NCBI RefSeq assembly: GCF_032911225.1
Contig: NZ_CP136600.1
Location: forward strand, 2,480,001-2,544,000
Reading direction: 5' to 3'
DNA from: Thalassotalea fonticola
GTDB taxonomy: Bacteria; Pseudomonadota; Gammaproteobacteria; Enterobacterales; Alteromonadaceae
Length of the DNA stretch: 64,000 nucleotides
In this document: positions 18,644-27,434 of the stretch, in pieces
Numbering within the stretch: the stretch's first letter is position 1
Layout of the letters: each line of letters starts with the position of its first letter
Made by a program: the position numbers and the translations under genes
Notes under the pieces: model-generated
What the model saw: the letters and a program-made list of their open reading frames with translations, nothing else
What the model was told of the DNA's origin: nothing
Database searches by the model: none

Positions 18644-20011
18644 CTAATCGGCAAATTGTCGGATCATGGTATTAATCGACTCTTTCGCATCACCAAATAT
18701 CATTCGGCAGTTGTCTTTGAAAAATAACGGATTATCAACACCAGCAAAACCCGACGACATACCACGCTTTAACACAAAAACATTTTTAGCTAAATCTGCA
18801 TTAATCACCGGCATACCATAAATAGGGCTGCCTTTCATATCACGAGCGGCCGGGTTAACCACATCATTAGCGCCTATCACAATAGCAACATCAAAACCTT
18901 CAACCCTAGGATTGACTTCATCCATTTCGAGTAAAACATCATAAGAAACATCGGCTTCAGCCAAAAGTACATTCATATGCCCCGGCATACGCCCTGCAAC
19001 AGGATGAATAGCATAAACCACTTCTGCACCATTGCTTTCCAGTAGGTCTTGTAACTCTTTCATCGCATGTTGCGCTTGCGCAACAGCCATTCCGTATCCA
19101 GGCACAACCATGACACTTTGCGCAGCTTCCAGTACATAAAATGCATCTTCTGCTGACAACGGGCTCACTTCACCTTCAATAGAGATCTCTGATTTAGTGA
19201 CTGATTGAAAACCTGAAAACAGCACATTAGATAAAGAGCGATTCATTGCCTTACACATTATACTGGTTAAGATAATGCCGCTGGCTCCTACCAGCGCGCC
19301 AGCAACAATAAGTAAATTATTGCCAATAGCTATACCAGCAGCGCAAGCGGCCAGGCCGGAGTAACTATTGAGCAAGGATATAACCACTGGCATATCGGCG
19401 CCGCCAATAGGCAAAACCACCATCACGCCCATCACCAAAGCTAAAGTTATAACCAACCAAATTAAATCAGGCTCAACTTGTGTTGAAAACAGGTACCCAG
19501 CAACTGCAACACCAATCAATAAGCTGATATTGGCGTATGCTTGACCAGAAAAAACGATCGGCCTGCCAACGATACGTTCGCTTAATTTAGCCCAGGCAAC
19601 TACACTGCCAGAGAAGGTAATACCACCGATGAGCAAGGCAAAGAAAATTACCGCGCGTTCGAACACGCCAAAATCACTACTTGCTACTATGGTTGACCAA
19701 GCGAGTAACAAACTCGCCAATCCGCCTACACCATTAAGTAATGACACCAGCTCTGGCATCTTGGTCATCACCACTAGCCTGGCTAACAGTAAACCAACAA
19801 CACTACCGGCACCAACAGCCATTAATATCCATTCAAAACTGATAATGCTGTTATCTAATAATGTCACGACAATCGCTAGTAACATAGCTAACGAAGACAA
19901 CAAATTGCCCTTGCGCGCAGAAGCAGGATGACCTAACAACTTAAGCCCTAATATAAACAACATGGCCGAAACCACGTAAGTGGCATTAATCAACAGTGTA
20001 CTATCCAACAT
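18644..20011 (-). CDS. pntB: NAD(P) transhydrogenase subunit beta
   Basis: Membrane beta subunit of the proton-translocating transhydrogenase, 455 aa. It couples proton re-entry to hydride transfer from NADH to NADP+. About nine hydrophobic segments fill residues 1-260. The C-terminal NADP(H)-binding domain III shows VPGYGMAVAQAQHAMKEL (about 300-320), HPVAGRMPGHMNVLLAEADV and GANDVVNPAARD. It is the last gene of a split pntAA-pntAB-pntB operon, 32 bp after pntAB. The promoter ~240 bp ahead of pntAA carries a LacI-type operator otherwise seen at glycan-catabolic genes. Confidence 0.95.
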   Translation of the reverse strand: MLDSTLLINATYVVSAMLFILGLKLLGHPASARKGNLLSSLAMLLAIVVTLLDNSIISFEWILMAVGAGSVVGLLLARLVVMTKMPELVSLLNGVGGLASLLLAWSTIVASSDFGVFERAVIFFALLIGGITFSGSVVAWAKLSERIVGRPIVFSGQAYANISLLIGVAVAGYLFSTQVEPDLIWLVITLALVMGVMVVLPIGGADMPVVISLLNSYSGLAACAAGIAIGNNLLIVAGALVGASGIILTSIMCKAMNRSLSNVLFSGFQSVTKSEISIEGEVSPLSAEDAFYVLEAAQSVMVVPGYGMAVAQAQHAMKELQDLLESNGAEVVYAIHPVAGRMPGHMNVLLAEADVSYDVLLEMDEVNPRVEGFDVAIVIGANDVVNPAARDMKGSPIYGMPVINADLAKNVFVLKRGMSSGFAGVDNPLFFKDNCRMIFGDAKESINTMIRQFAD

Positions 20012-20043
20012 AATATTCTCTTCTTTAATCTCGTTCGTTTTCG

Positions 20044-20319
20044 TTATCTTTTCTTAAACATCGCTAACATGCGGTCAGTAACCACATAACCACCAACCAC
20101 ATTAATGGTGGCCAAAAACACCGATAGCACGCCCAATGTAGTAACGTAATCACCGCCTTTACCACCAGCAAGTGCTAAGGCGCCAATAACCGTGATACCT
20201 GAGATAGCATTTGCCCCCGACATTAACGGTGTATGTAGAGTCGCGGGAATTTTTCGAATCAATTCAAAACCAACAAAAATTGATAACATCAAAATAAACA
20301 ACAAAGAAATAGTATCCAT
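20044..20319 (-). CDS. pntAB: NAD(P) transhydrogenase subunit alpha, membrane part
   Basis: A 91-aa protein with three hydrophobic segments. It matches the separate alpha-2 subunit of split transhydrogenases: FVGFELIRKIPATLHTPLMSGANAISGI is diagnostic. Together with PntB it forms the proton channel in the inner membrane. It overlaps the end of pntAA by one base (TAATG), indicating coupled translation. Confidence 0.95.
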   Translation of the reverse strand: MDTISLLFILMLSIFVGFELIRKIPATLHTPLMSGANAISGITVIGALALAGGKGGDYVTTLGVLSVFLATINVVGGYVVTDRMLAMFKKR

Positions 20320-21470
20320 TATGCAACCGCCTGTTTTTGCAGAGACAACAGCATTTCACTGACTATTTTCCCTTGGTGAGTAATGACACAGGCACTTAGT
20401 ACTTCACCTGATAGATCGATATTGAGTGCTTTGTTTTCTTTACACCAAATATCACTGATAAAATGCTGGATGTTATTGGCATACATTTGACTGGCATCTT
20501 TAGCGACATAATTTGACCAATTACCTTGGCCAATAACGGTAACACCATGGCAAACAGTTTCTTCTCCGGCAACACTGCCCTGCACATTTCCGCCACTTTC
20601 TGCTGCCATATCAACAATAACGCTGCCTGGTTTCATTAACGCAATGGTGCCCTCGGAAATTAATACAGGAGGTTTACGGCCGAACAGTTGTGCAGTTGTT
20701 ATAACGATATCGGAGTCGGCAATACACTTTGCTTGCGCTTGACGTTGAATTTCCATTTGCACCGTCGTTAATGCTTTCGCATAGCCTTGACTCGTTTCTC
20801 CCGTTTCACCTAAATCGATTTCGAGAAATTTACCGCCTAACGATTGCACTTGTTCAGCGACTACCGAGCGGGTATCAAATGCGGTAACACTCGCACCTAA
20901 CCGTTTGGCAGTAGCAATGGCTTGTAAGCCGGCGACACCTGCGCCGATAACAAATACTTTCGCCGGTTTTAATGTTCCAGATGGCGTCATCATCATTGGT
21001 AATATGGATGGCAATTTACTCGCCGCTTTCATCGTCATTACATATCCAGCCAGGCTAGCTTGTGAACTTAACGCATCCATTTTTTGACAACGACTAATGC
21101 GTGGGAGCATTTCCATACTAATGCTAGTAATGTTGTTCTTTTGCAGCTCTTGCAAATAACTGGCATCATTAAAAGGGTCAAGAAAGCTAATCAGCGTTTT
21201 AGCACTATCTTTGAGAAGAGTTAATTCATTTAGAGGCAGCTTGTGTACTGAAATTATCACCTCAGCTGAGGTTAATAACTCTGCACGGTTTGTAATAACT
21301 TCAGCACCTGCTGCACTGTACTCTTCGTCTGAAACATGTATGGATTCACCTAGACCAGACTCAACCAGCACTCGAGCACCACTTAATTTATATGCTTTAA
21401 CATTCGCGGGCAAAAGCGCACATCTTTTTTCGCCTGTTATTATCTCTTTTGGAAATGCAAAAATTTGCAT
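20319..21470 (-). CDS. pntAA: NAD(P) transhydrogenase subunit alpha, NAD(H)-binding part
   Basis: Soluble alpha-1 subunit that binds NAD(H); 383 aa from the chosen start. It shows FPKEIITGEKRCALLPANV at the N-terminus, the Rossmann motif VIGAGVAGLQAIATAKRLGA, and the RQAQAKCIADSDIVITTAQLFGRKPPVLI segment of the alanine-dehydrogenase/PntA family. ATG 21470 is preferred over ATG 21488 because AAGGGG lies 8-9 bp ahead of it and the family N-terminus starts there. The leader is about 245 nt from the predicted LacI-controlled promoter and contains a short perfect hairpin, ATCGCTT/AAGCGAT (21664-21679). Confidence 0.94.
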   Translation of the reverse strand: MQIFAFPKEIITGEKRCALLPANVKAYKLSGARVLVESGLGESIHVSDEEYSAAGAEVITNRAELLTSAEVIISVHKLPLNELTLLKDSAKTLISFLDPFNDASYLQELQKNNITSISMEMLPRISRCQKMDALSSQASLAGYVMTMKAASKLPSILPMMMTPSGTLKPAKVFVIGAGVAGLQAIATAKRLGASVTAFDTRSVVAEQVQSLGGKFLEIDLGETGETSQGYAKALTTVQMEIQRQAQAKCIADSDIVITTAQLFGRKPPVLISEGTIALMKPGSVIVDMAAESGGNVQGSVAGEETVCHGVTVIGQGNWSNYVAKDASQMYANNIQHFISDIWCKENKALNIDLSGEVLSACVITHQGKIVSEMLLSLQKQAVA

Positions 21471-21708
21471 AATTTCCCCTTTAGCCATAAATCATTACTC
21501 GCCACAATGAATAGATACATTAAAAAGGCGACTTATCATGAGTGTTTGAAATTTAAAAGGTGGTCAACCCCATCCTTGGGGGAAGGACCAAGAAACGCTT
21601 GTAGTGGTTATGAACACACCGTAGCTGTAGATATCTGCAATGATTATTTTTCCATTTTTATAATAATCGCTTCTAAGCGATAATTACACAAACATCGACA
21701 CAACCCTT

Positions 21709-21753
21709 AACTCAAACGTTTGAGTTAATTTACAAATAAAGACTGGTGCTGTC
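21709..21753 (-). promoter_or_regulatory. LacI-operator promoter P(a), facing pntAA
   Basis: Operator CTCAAACGTTTGAG at 21709-21722, within a perfect 22-bp palindrome spanning 21705-21726. Read leftward, TTGACA (21748-21753), 17 bp, TAAATT (21725-21730), 2 bp, operator. This geometry is identical to the promoters ahead of GH20, nagB and the second receptor. Binding would cover the transcription start and repress. The first gene downstream is pntAA. Confidence 0.75.
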
Positions 21754-21884
21754 AAGATAAAAAACAATATTGATGAAAAAAAGTACAAATATAAAGTTAA
21801 GATCATTACCGAGTCGTTAAACAATGAGCTATTGGATGAAAAATAAATACCAGATGAAATGGAAGATCACGATCAGTAAGTAAT

Positions 21885-21910
21885 AAGCCATAGTCTGTCG
21901 ACTATGGCTT
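21885..21910. terminator. Hairpin after nagA
   Basis: Perfect stem AAGCCATAGTC / GACTATGGCTT with loop TGTC, 33 bp past the nagA stop; the T-rich tail is better on the rightward strand. Confidence 0.6.
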
Positions 21911-21942
21911 TTATTAAAAGAAATTCAGTAGATGTTTAGCTT

Positions 21943-22860
21943 TTATAGCGTAGAAAACGCTTTCATCGGGTTAATGTAAGTCATTTGATGTATTTGTGCT
22001 GGCGTCAAACCTAATTGTTCAACCAGGTTAATATCGCTGGATTTCATGTCAATGGCAGAGCCGGCAAAGTTCGTTTTGCCCGGTTGATGAACAATGCGCT
22101 CTTTGCCCACGGCCAATTCAATATCTCCAAGCGTGTATAAGCCCTCAGGAGCTCCTGCGGCAGCCATAGCATCGGTGGTGATTATCGTTCTCTCAACACC
22201 CGCCAGAGCAATGTAGTTCTTCAACACGTGAAATGGCACGTGATGGCCGTCAGCAATAAAACAAATCCATAAATCATCTTTTAAATTAAGCACGCGTTGG
22301 ATGATGTTGTCGTGACGATGTAATAGCTGTGGACAACCATTGCCTAGGTGAGTAAACATGGATAACCCGGCAACGACAGCTTGTTGTAACTGCTCAAATG
22401 TAGGGTCACAATGTCCAGCGGAAACGGTAACGCCCTGCTCGTGTAAATACTTAGTGACCCGGTTCTGAGCATCAAATTCCGGAGCTAAGGTCACCAATTT
22501 CAACAAACCGCCGCAAGCATCGAGCAGCATTGTCATGCGCTCAACACTCGGTCTTAAAATATGTGCTTGCGGATGGGCACCTCGGTAGCCATCGGCGCCA
22601 TTAATAAATGGCCCTTCCAGATGAATGCCTTTAATCATCTTAGCAATCGTCTCACTCTGCTCTCTCAACCTGACCAGGTTTTTAACCCTAATGATCATAT
22701 CGGAGAAATCGGCGGTGATAATGGTCGCCAGAATGCCGGACACCCGATCATCTTCGAGTTTTAAACAGGCCTTGTTCAAATTTTCCAAAGTTAAATCGTT
22801 TTGGTTAAAATCAATGCCAGCATAACCATTAACCTGAACATCAAAATATCTATTTTTCAT
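21943..22860 (-). CDS. nagA: N-acetylglucosamine-6-phosphate deacetylase-like (short form)
   Basis: Amidohydrolase-superfamily enzyme of 305 aa. It is expected to convert N-acetylglucosamine-6-P (or a related N-acetyl-hexosamine-6-P) to glucosamine-6-P and acetate in the cytoplasm. NagA landmarks are present: HLEGPFI (metal Glu), VSAGHCDPTF, FTHLGNG, CFIADGHHVP and the catalytic TTDAM. It is about 75 residues shorter than E. coli NagA. The N-terminus begins directly at the barrel (YFDVQVNGYAGIDFN), so most of the small beta-domain is missing. It lies 34 bp after GH20 in one transcription unit headed by promoter P(b), and NagB is encoded nearby. Confidence 0.82.
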   Translation of the reverse strand: MKNRYFDVQVNGYAGIDFNQNDLTLENLNKACLKLEDDRVSGILATIITADFSDMIIRVKNLVRLREQSETIAKMIKGIHLEGPFINGADGYRGAHPQAHILRPSVERMTMLLDACGGLLKLVTLAPEFDAQNRVTKYLHEQGVTVSAGHCDPTFEQLQQAVVAGLSMFTHLGNGCPQLLHRHDNIIQRVLNLKDDLWICFIADGHHVPFHVLKNYIALAGVERTIITTDAMAAAGAPEGLYTLGDIELAVGKERIVHQPGKTNFAGSAIDMKSSDINLVEQLGLTPAQIHQMTYINPMKAFSTL

Positions 22861-22894
22861 TGTCTACTTCTTATCTGAATCATTGGAATAAAGA

Positions 22895-24544
22895 CTACCT
22901 TTGCTTAGTGAGTCTTTGATGTAAGTGGATGATTTTTTTATTCCTATATTGATTTAACGTCACCATTTCCGAATCAAAAATCGCGCCTTTAAATAACTGG
23001 TTGAAGCGTTTGTTTAACTCGCTCGCACGCGCTAATAATTGCTCCAATTGCTGAACCGCCAATACTCGGTCTTTTTCAGAAAACGTAGTCGATTGCACCA
23101 CATCCTGGATTTGACGGAAAGTTAAATAAAATTCACGAAAATCCACCTGCAATTGATAGTGAGCAAATTCCTCTTGGTTTTTCTGCACAATGATCTTACT
23201 CAGCTCGGCTTGTAATGCTCTTACTGACTGCAAATTCTTGGTGACAATACGCTGTTTCGCTGACAAGCCCTCTCGGCCAGACATTGCTCTTGAACCGACA
23301 CCGATTTTATTATTTAAGTCCGCAGAGGTTAAAATATTCCATAACTTACTTGCCTGGTCGCTGCTCAAACCAAAACGTTGTTTTGCGTATTGCTCAGAAA
23401 AATCTTGAGGCACAAACACATTCTCTGCATTTATGGCTTCAATAAAAGCCTGAGTGTTCATTCGAAACGCATCATTTGGGTAACTATGTGGGTAAACTTG
23501 GCGGATTGGAAATAGCTCTACTACTTCATAACCAAACCATTGATAGCCGTACTGGCCTGATGTTGACCAAGACGTCAGTACCATGCCTTCAAAGCCAGCT
23601 TGTTTGGCATAGGCAACGTAATCCGCCTGATTTTTCATATGCTTGTCCCATGAAGTAACGTGATAATCATCCGGCGCTGAACGGATCGACGAAGCTCCCC
23701 AAAACTTTAAACCGTGTTTCTCGATCATGTCCATTGGATCTTCACCGAAGCGGTCAAATTTCCAGCCGTAGTTCCAGTCAATGTAAATCACATTTTTCGG
23801 CATATCGGCAATCGCTTCCGGATGCGCCAAAATCATGTCGGCCCACAATAACGGCGTTTTGCCTTCGGCGGTAACGATTTCCGCGATCATCTTCATGTAC
23901 TCGACATAAAGTTTCGATTTACCTAACTCTTCACCATCTTTGCCCCAGGCCTTTTTACAACGGTCACAATCGAGTATACGCGCCTCGTCACCACCAATAT
24001 GCACATATTGAGAATTATGCGTCGATAGCATATCGCGATAGAGTTCAGTAAACAGTTTGCGCGCCTGTTTAAGTCGGGTCGGATCGACTTGCGATAAATC
24101 TCTTTTGTCGGCGCGCAAATAGGCATATCGTTCATGCATTAAAATATATTCTGAATGCCCCAGGTTTTGTTGCAGCGGAATCACATCCAAACCCAAACTT
24201 TCACTGTATTTTATAAAATCAGCAACTTCTTCCCGGCTGTAAGCATAACGATTGGAGATAATGCTATGTTGTTGATATGGGTATGTCGCTTCCCACTCCA
24301 TAATCAAGGTATTAAAGCCTAACTCGCTAACCTCTTTCGCCATCGCCTTTAATGCCGGCATTGGCATCACTTGTACCCGCAAGTCTACATGATACGCAAC
24401 CACTGAGAAGTCATCTTGCGAATTTGCCGCATGGGCTTTGGAAAATGGTAACGTTAAAACCAATAGCAGCAAGGCTAGGATTGGAAAAACATTAAGCTGG
24501 CGCTGAAACAAAGGCTTTTGCCCATTGTGGTGAATGATATTCAT
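22895..24544 (-). CDS. GH20-family beta-N-acetylhexosaminidase
   Basis: Secreted GH20 glycosidase of 549 aa. It would release terminal GlcNAc/GalNAc from oligosaccharides by substrate-assisted catalysis. Signal peptide ends near AHAA (residue 40). The catalytic pair is D186-E187 in YVHIGGDEAR. The preceding barrel strands GFNTLIMEWEATYPY and LGLDVIPLQQNLGHSEYIL are typical, as is WADMILAHPE downstream. The last ~130 residues look helical and charged, possibly a coiled coil. It has its own LacI-operator promoter at 24617-24661 and is followed by nagA. Confidence 0.9.
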   Translation of the reverse strand: MNIIHHNGQKPLFQRQLNVFPILALLLLVLTLPFSKAHAANSQDDFSVVAYHVDLRVQVMPMPALKAMAKEVSELGFNTLIMEWEATYPYQQHSIISNRYAYSREEVADFIKYSESLGLDVIPLQQNLGHSEYILMHERYAYLRADKRDLSQVDPTRLKQARKLFTELYRDMLSTHNSQYVHIGGDEARILDCDRCKKAWGKDGEELGKSKLYVEYMKMIAEIVTAEGKTPLLWADMILAHPEAIADMPKNVIYIDWNYGWKFDRFGEDPMDMIEKHGLKFWGASSIRSAPDDYHVTSWDKHMKNQADYVAYAKQAGFEGMVLTSWSTSGQYGYQWFGYEVVELFPIRQVYPHSYPNDAFRMNTQAFIEAINAENVFVPQDFSEQYAKQRFGLSSDQASKLWNILTSADLNNKIGVGSRAMSGREGLSAKQRIVTKNLQSVRALQAELSKIIVQKNQEEFAHYQLQVDFREFYLTFRQIQDVVQSTTFSEKDRVLAVQQLEQLLARASELNKRFNQLFKGAIFDSEMVTLNQYRNKKIIHLHQRLTKQR

Positions 24545-24616
24545 ATAAACTCTCTTGTGATCATGGCATTACATTCAGCAAGCTAATTAAAGCCTGCCTT
24601 GATAATTAGAAATTTA

Positions 24617-24661
24617 CTCAAACGTTTGAGGTAAGTTATGATAAAGAATTTGTTATGTCAA
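24617..24661 (-). promoter_or_regulatory. LacI-operator promoter P(b), GH20-nagA
   Basis: Operator CTCAAACGTTTGAG at 24617-24630. Leftward: TTGACA (24656-24661), 17 bp, TAACTT (24633-24638), 2 bp, operator. It lies 73 bp before the GH20 start. Confidence 0.82.
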
Positions 24662-24914
24662 GGTGAATCTATTGTAAACTCATTTGACACAACAGCAAAA
24701 CTAAATATTAGCCATACAAACAAACCAATATTTCTTTTAAAAACAGTGTAATACAAAAGTAAAAGATAAATAATCTGCAAATACGAAAACAAATGAATAT
24801 TTTAAAATATGGGATAAATCAATGTTTTTCAGCGACAAATAAGTAGCAACGAGTAAGCATGGATAATGACAATGAATGGTTAACGGTGAGGTTTTAGCTT
24901 GAATGTATGATGTC

Positions 24915-24942
24915 GATGATATCCACTTTATTGGATATCATC
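24915..24942. terminator. Terminator-like hairpin after the DUF4861 gene
   Basis: Perfect 11-bp stem GATGATATCCA / TGGATATCATC with a 6-nt loop, 27 bp past the stop of the leftward operon's last gene; weak U tract. Confidence 0.55.
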
Positions 24943-24968
24943 TTCACTGAAATTTTATAATCCAGATT

Positions 24969-26207
24969 TCATTGCACTTCAATGCGTAACGGCGTTTTTA
25001 ATTTTAGGGCAAATTCTCTTAGATACTGTAGCCACTCGTCTTTTGAAGAAAACTGTTGGCTTTTTTGCCAGCCGAAGCCAGCATAGTAAACAATGCGTTT
25101 ATTGATTGATTTTAGCTGAACAAAGAGGTGTTTACCGCCCTTTCCTTTGACCTTGGTTTGCTGCCAGCCTTCGACATATTTCGGATCGGCAACGATGCCT
25201 AATCCGAGTTGCGAGTCTTGTTGTTGACGCCAGGAACTAAAAACACCTATCTCCTCATTAGTGGTTAAATCTATTGAATGTTTATCTAATGACAGCCCGG
25301 CGACAATGTCGACGTCTTGATCAAATATCAGTTCATAGCGGGTTAAATTACTGCCTTTATCTAATGATATTATTTTCGTTTCTGTCACTTTCGCCCTACC
25401 GGTTTGCCAAGGCAGATAGTCAAGCTCAAAACGTGTTCGTATTGGCCCGATATCGGTAGTTTTATGACTGTTAAAATTGCCCGCGGTCAATAAATTTCCT
25501 TGATGAAGGCTACCTGAGCCACCACAACCTAGACTGCTGCCAACATGATAGTTATCTAAGCCCTCTCCGGTATCTTGGTGATAATCACCTCTGCCGTCGA
25601 CATATTTCTGGTACCACTTATTCAAAATGGGATATTCCACCCGCTTTAACCAACAATCAATACCACTCGATATTAGCCCGCCTTTCTTGCCAGTTTCGGC
25701 AAGTTTGCGCGCTTTTGGCCCAAACATTCGAAACGCAATTTTATCGTTTTCCCAGGCGTAGTCGTCATTACGCTCTGGCACAAAGCGGGAATAACTGACG
25801 ATATTATCAGCCAGTTTACCAGCCTTGTTCTTGGTTAAATAAAGCTGATAGCGATTTGAGCTATTGGCTGAAATCTGCGCTTGAAAAATAACACTGTCGG
25901 TCGCCCCATCTTGATCACTGTCAATCAACTGATAGGGTACATTGCTGTTATTATCAGCATCTTTGATTGCCAACGACGAAAAGTCATCGCTGTCGATAGC
26001 CGTCAAACTTGCCAGCGCTATGGTCACCGTTTCATTATCTCTGCTAAGCGCTAAATCGTTATAAACGACAATTTCTCCTATTGGCTTAACCTCATTAATT
26101 TCAGCACTTGCCACTGTTTGAATGGGTAATGAACAAATAAACACGGTCCATAGTAATGCGGTAAATCTTTTATGTAGAATAGCCCCATGGGTAACAGACA
26201 TCTTCAT
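24969..26207 (-). CDS. DUF4861 family secreted protein
   Basis: A 412-aa protein with a signal peptide (ending near ASA). Residues ~150-300 carry the features I associate with DUF4861: WENDKIAFRMFGP, SSGIDCWLKRVEYPILNKWY, YHQDTGEGLDNYHVGSSLGCGGSG, NFNSHKTTDIGPIRTRFEL. These proteins are often encoded beside unsaturated-uronyl hydrolases in polysaccharide loci; their reaction is not known to me. The rich set of conserved W/H/D/Y residues suggests an enzyme or sugar binder. The ATG is chosen over the adjacent GTG at 26210. It overlaps the end of the upstream gene (TAGTGATG) and is the last gene of the nagB-uxu operon. Confidence 0.72.
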   Translation of the reverse strand: MKMSVTHGAILHKRFTALLWTVFICSLPIQTVASAEINEVKPIGEIVVYNDLALSRDNETVTIALASLTAIDSDDFSSLAIKDADNNSNVPYQLIDSDQDGATDSVIFQAQISANSSNRYQLYLTKNKAGKLADNIVSYSRFVPERNDDYAWENDKIAFRMFGPKARKLAETGKKGGLISSGIDCWLKRVEYPILNKWYQKYVDGRGDYHQDTGEGLDNYHVGSSLGCGGSGSLHQGNLLTAGNFNSHKTTDIGPIRTRFELDYLPWQTGRAKVTETKIISLDKGSNLTRYELIFDQDVDIVAGLSLDKHSIDLTTNEEIGVFSSWRQQQDSQLGLGIVADPKYVEGWQQTKVKGKGGKHLFVQLKSINKRIVYYAGFGWQKSQQFSSKDEWLQYLREFALKLKTPLRIEVQ

Positions 26208-26209
26208 CA

Positions 26210-27379
26210 CTATTTCCCTAACGCCGTTTTCATTTGTTTCAGTATCTTTTCATTGGCAAGGATCATATGTTTGGTGGTGCCCGCTTTATGCCAATCGGTT
26301 ATTCTATCCTGGTGATAAAACGGCTCAGGGGTTAAAAATTCATTTTCTAAAGAGGCCAGTATCACCGCGTAATGAGGCTTTTCGTCGGAGTCTAACAGCA
26401 GTTCAGATTTATAAAAATTAAACTGTTTGATTTGCTGGTTTATGGTTTTAATAAATTTGTCATGGTGAAAATCCTTCGCTTTGGTATTGGCCAGGATCTC
26501 TTTCACTATACGGCCAGCACCACCATTGTTACTTGGCGCCTTGCTATTTAACAGCATAGAGATAGTGGCGGCTAAATCGGTATGCTCAAAATAAGGCAAG
26601 CTTCTTTGCCGCGCGATCCCCTTGCCGGCAAAGACCATCGGCGTTACCCAGCTGTCTTCATCAAACATTGGGTGCCAGCCGATTTTACTCTGGCCATGAT
26701 CAGAGCTTACAATCAGTACGGTATCCTCCCAGTTTCCTGATTTTTTTAAATAACGAACAAATTTCCCCAACAATTTATCAGCATTTTCAACGCCGGCAAC
26801 ATAAGGCGAACCTTGACCAAAGATGTCACGAAAATAGCCTTGCTCCGGGGTAGCAGAGTTTACCGAACGCCCTAACTCACCGGGTGTTTGTAAATGTACA
26901 CGCATAAATGCCGGGCTTTGGTTTTCAAAGATATTTATTGCGTTATCAACCACTTGCTCGTCGCTTAAGTTTGCATCCATTATCGATGTAGAAAAACCAC
27001 GCGCCACCGTCCGATAAGCGGGCGTATTCACCACAAAAGCCGTGGTTAAGTTCGCAGGCAGGCTCTCTTGCAACAGTTTGTTTTCAGGTTTAATGAATAT
27101 CGTTCCTGAATGTAATACCGGATTAGGGAATGAACAACTGTTGTATTTGCCGTAATCGCCAACAGTTGGGTGATGTGGTAATAACACATAAGACTTTTCG
27201 ATATAAGTGCCCTTTTCAATCAACGCATTAAAGTTAGGCATTTTTAATTTATCAGGAGCTTGCCAATGCAAACCATCGATCATGAATAAAATCACATTTT
27301 TCGGCGAACTTGCCATGGAACTATTTACTCCTGAGAGAGTGAACAGGAATAAAAACAACCAAAGAATTCTATTTTTCAT
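26210..27379 (-). CDS. Alkaline-phosphatase-superfamily protein lacking the sulfatase formylglycine motif
   Basis: Secreted protein of 389 aa (signal peptide ending near MASS). The AP-superfamily metal sites are visible as VILFMIDGLHW at the N-terminus and VSSDHGQSKIGWHPMFDEDSW near residue 230. No C/S-x-P-x-R motif occurs between them. The equivalent region reads HPTVGDYGKYNSCSFPNPVLHSGTIF, so it is not an ordinary sulfatase. A phosphatase/phosphodiesterase or phosphoethanolamine-type hydrolase with a Ser/Thr nucleophile is possible. It lies between GH105 and DUF4861 in the catabolic operon, so it probably removes a substituent from the imported oligosaccharide. Low certainty about the reaction. 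Confidence 0.65.
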   Translation of the reverse strand: MKNRILWLFLFLFTLSGVNSSMASSPKNVILFMIDGLHWQAPDKLKMPNFNALIEKGTYIEKSYVLLPHHPTVGDYGKYNSCSFPNPVLHSGTIFIKPENKLLQESLPANLTTAFVVNTPAYRTVARGFSTSIMDANLSDEQVVDNAINIFENQSPAFMRVHLQTPGELGRSVNSATPEQGYFRDIFGQGSPYVAGVENADKLLGKFVRYLKKSGNWEDTVLIVSSDHGQSKIGWHPMFDEDSWVTPMVFAGKGIARQRSLPYFEHTDLAATISMLLNSKAPSNNGGAGRIVKEILANTKAKDFHHDKFIKTINQQIKQFNFYKSELLLDSDEKPHYAVILASLENEFLTPEPFYHQDRITDWHKAGTTKHMILANEKILKQMKTALGK

Positions 27380-27434
27380 AATTAATGCTCTTCTCTTTTA
27401 TCGTTGAATATAATCGAAAATTAAGGTGTTACTT

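Larger units (their letters stand above)
21471..21942. other. Intergenic region between pntAA and nagA
   Basis: About 470 bp. It contains the leftward promoter with LacI operator (21709-21753), the hairpin ATCGCTTCTAAGCGAT (21664-21679) and a terminator-like hairpin after nagA (21885-21910). A GC-richer stretch around 21560-21600 with GGTC..CCCC/GGGG..GACC complementarity looks structured. No gene is supported. Confidence 0.5.
24545..24968. other. Intergenic region upstream of GH20
   Basis: 424 bp. It holds promoter P(b) (24617-24661), then A/T-rich sequence without a gene, then the hairpin 24915-24942 downstream of the DUF4861 gene. Confidence 0.55.

Noticed and set aside
21722..21844. Rightward frame ending ...KIITESLNNELLDEK next to operator (a)
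   Set aside because: No acceptable start codon and it overlaps the -35/-10 of a well-formed leftward promoter; at most gene debris.
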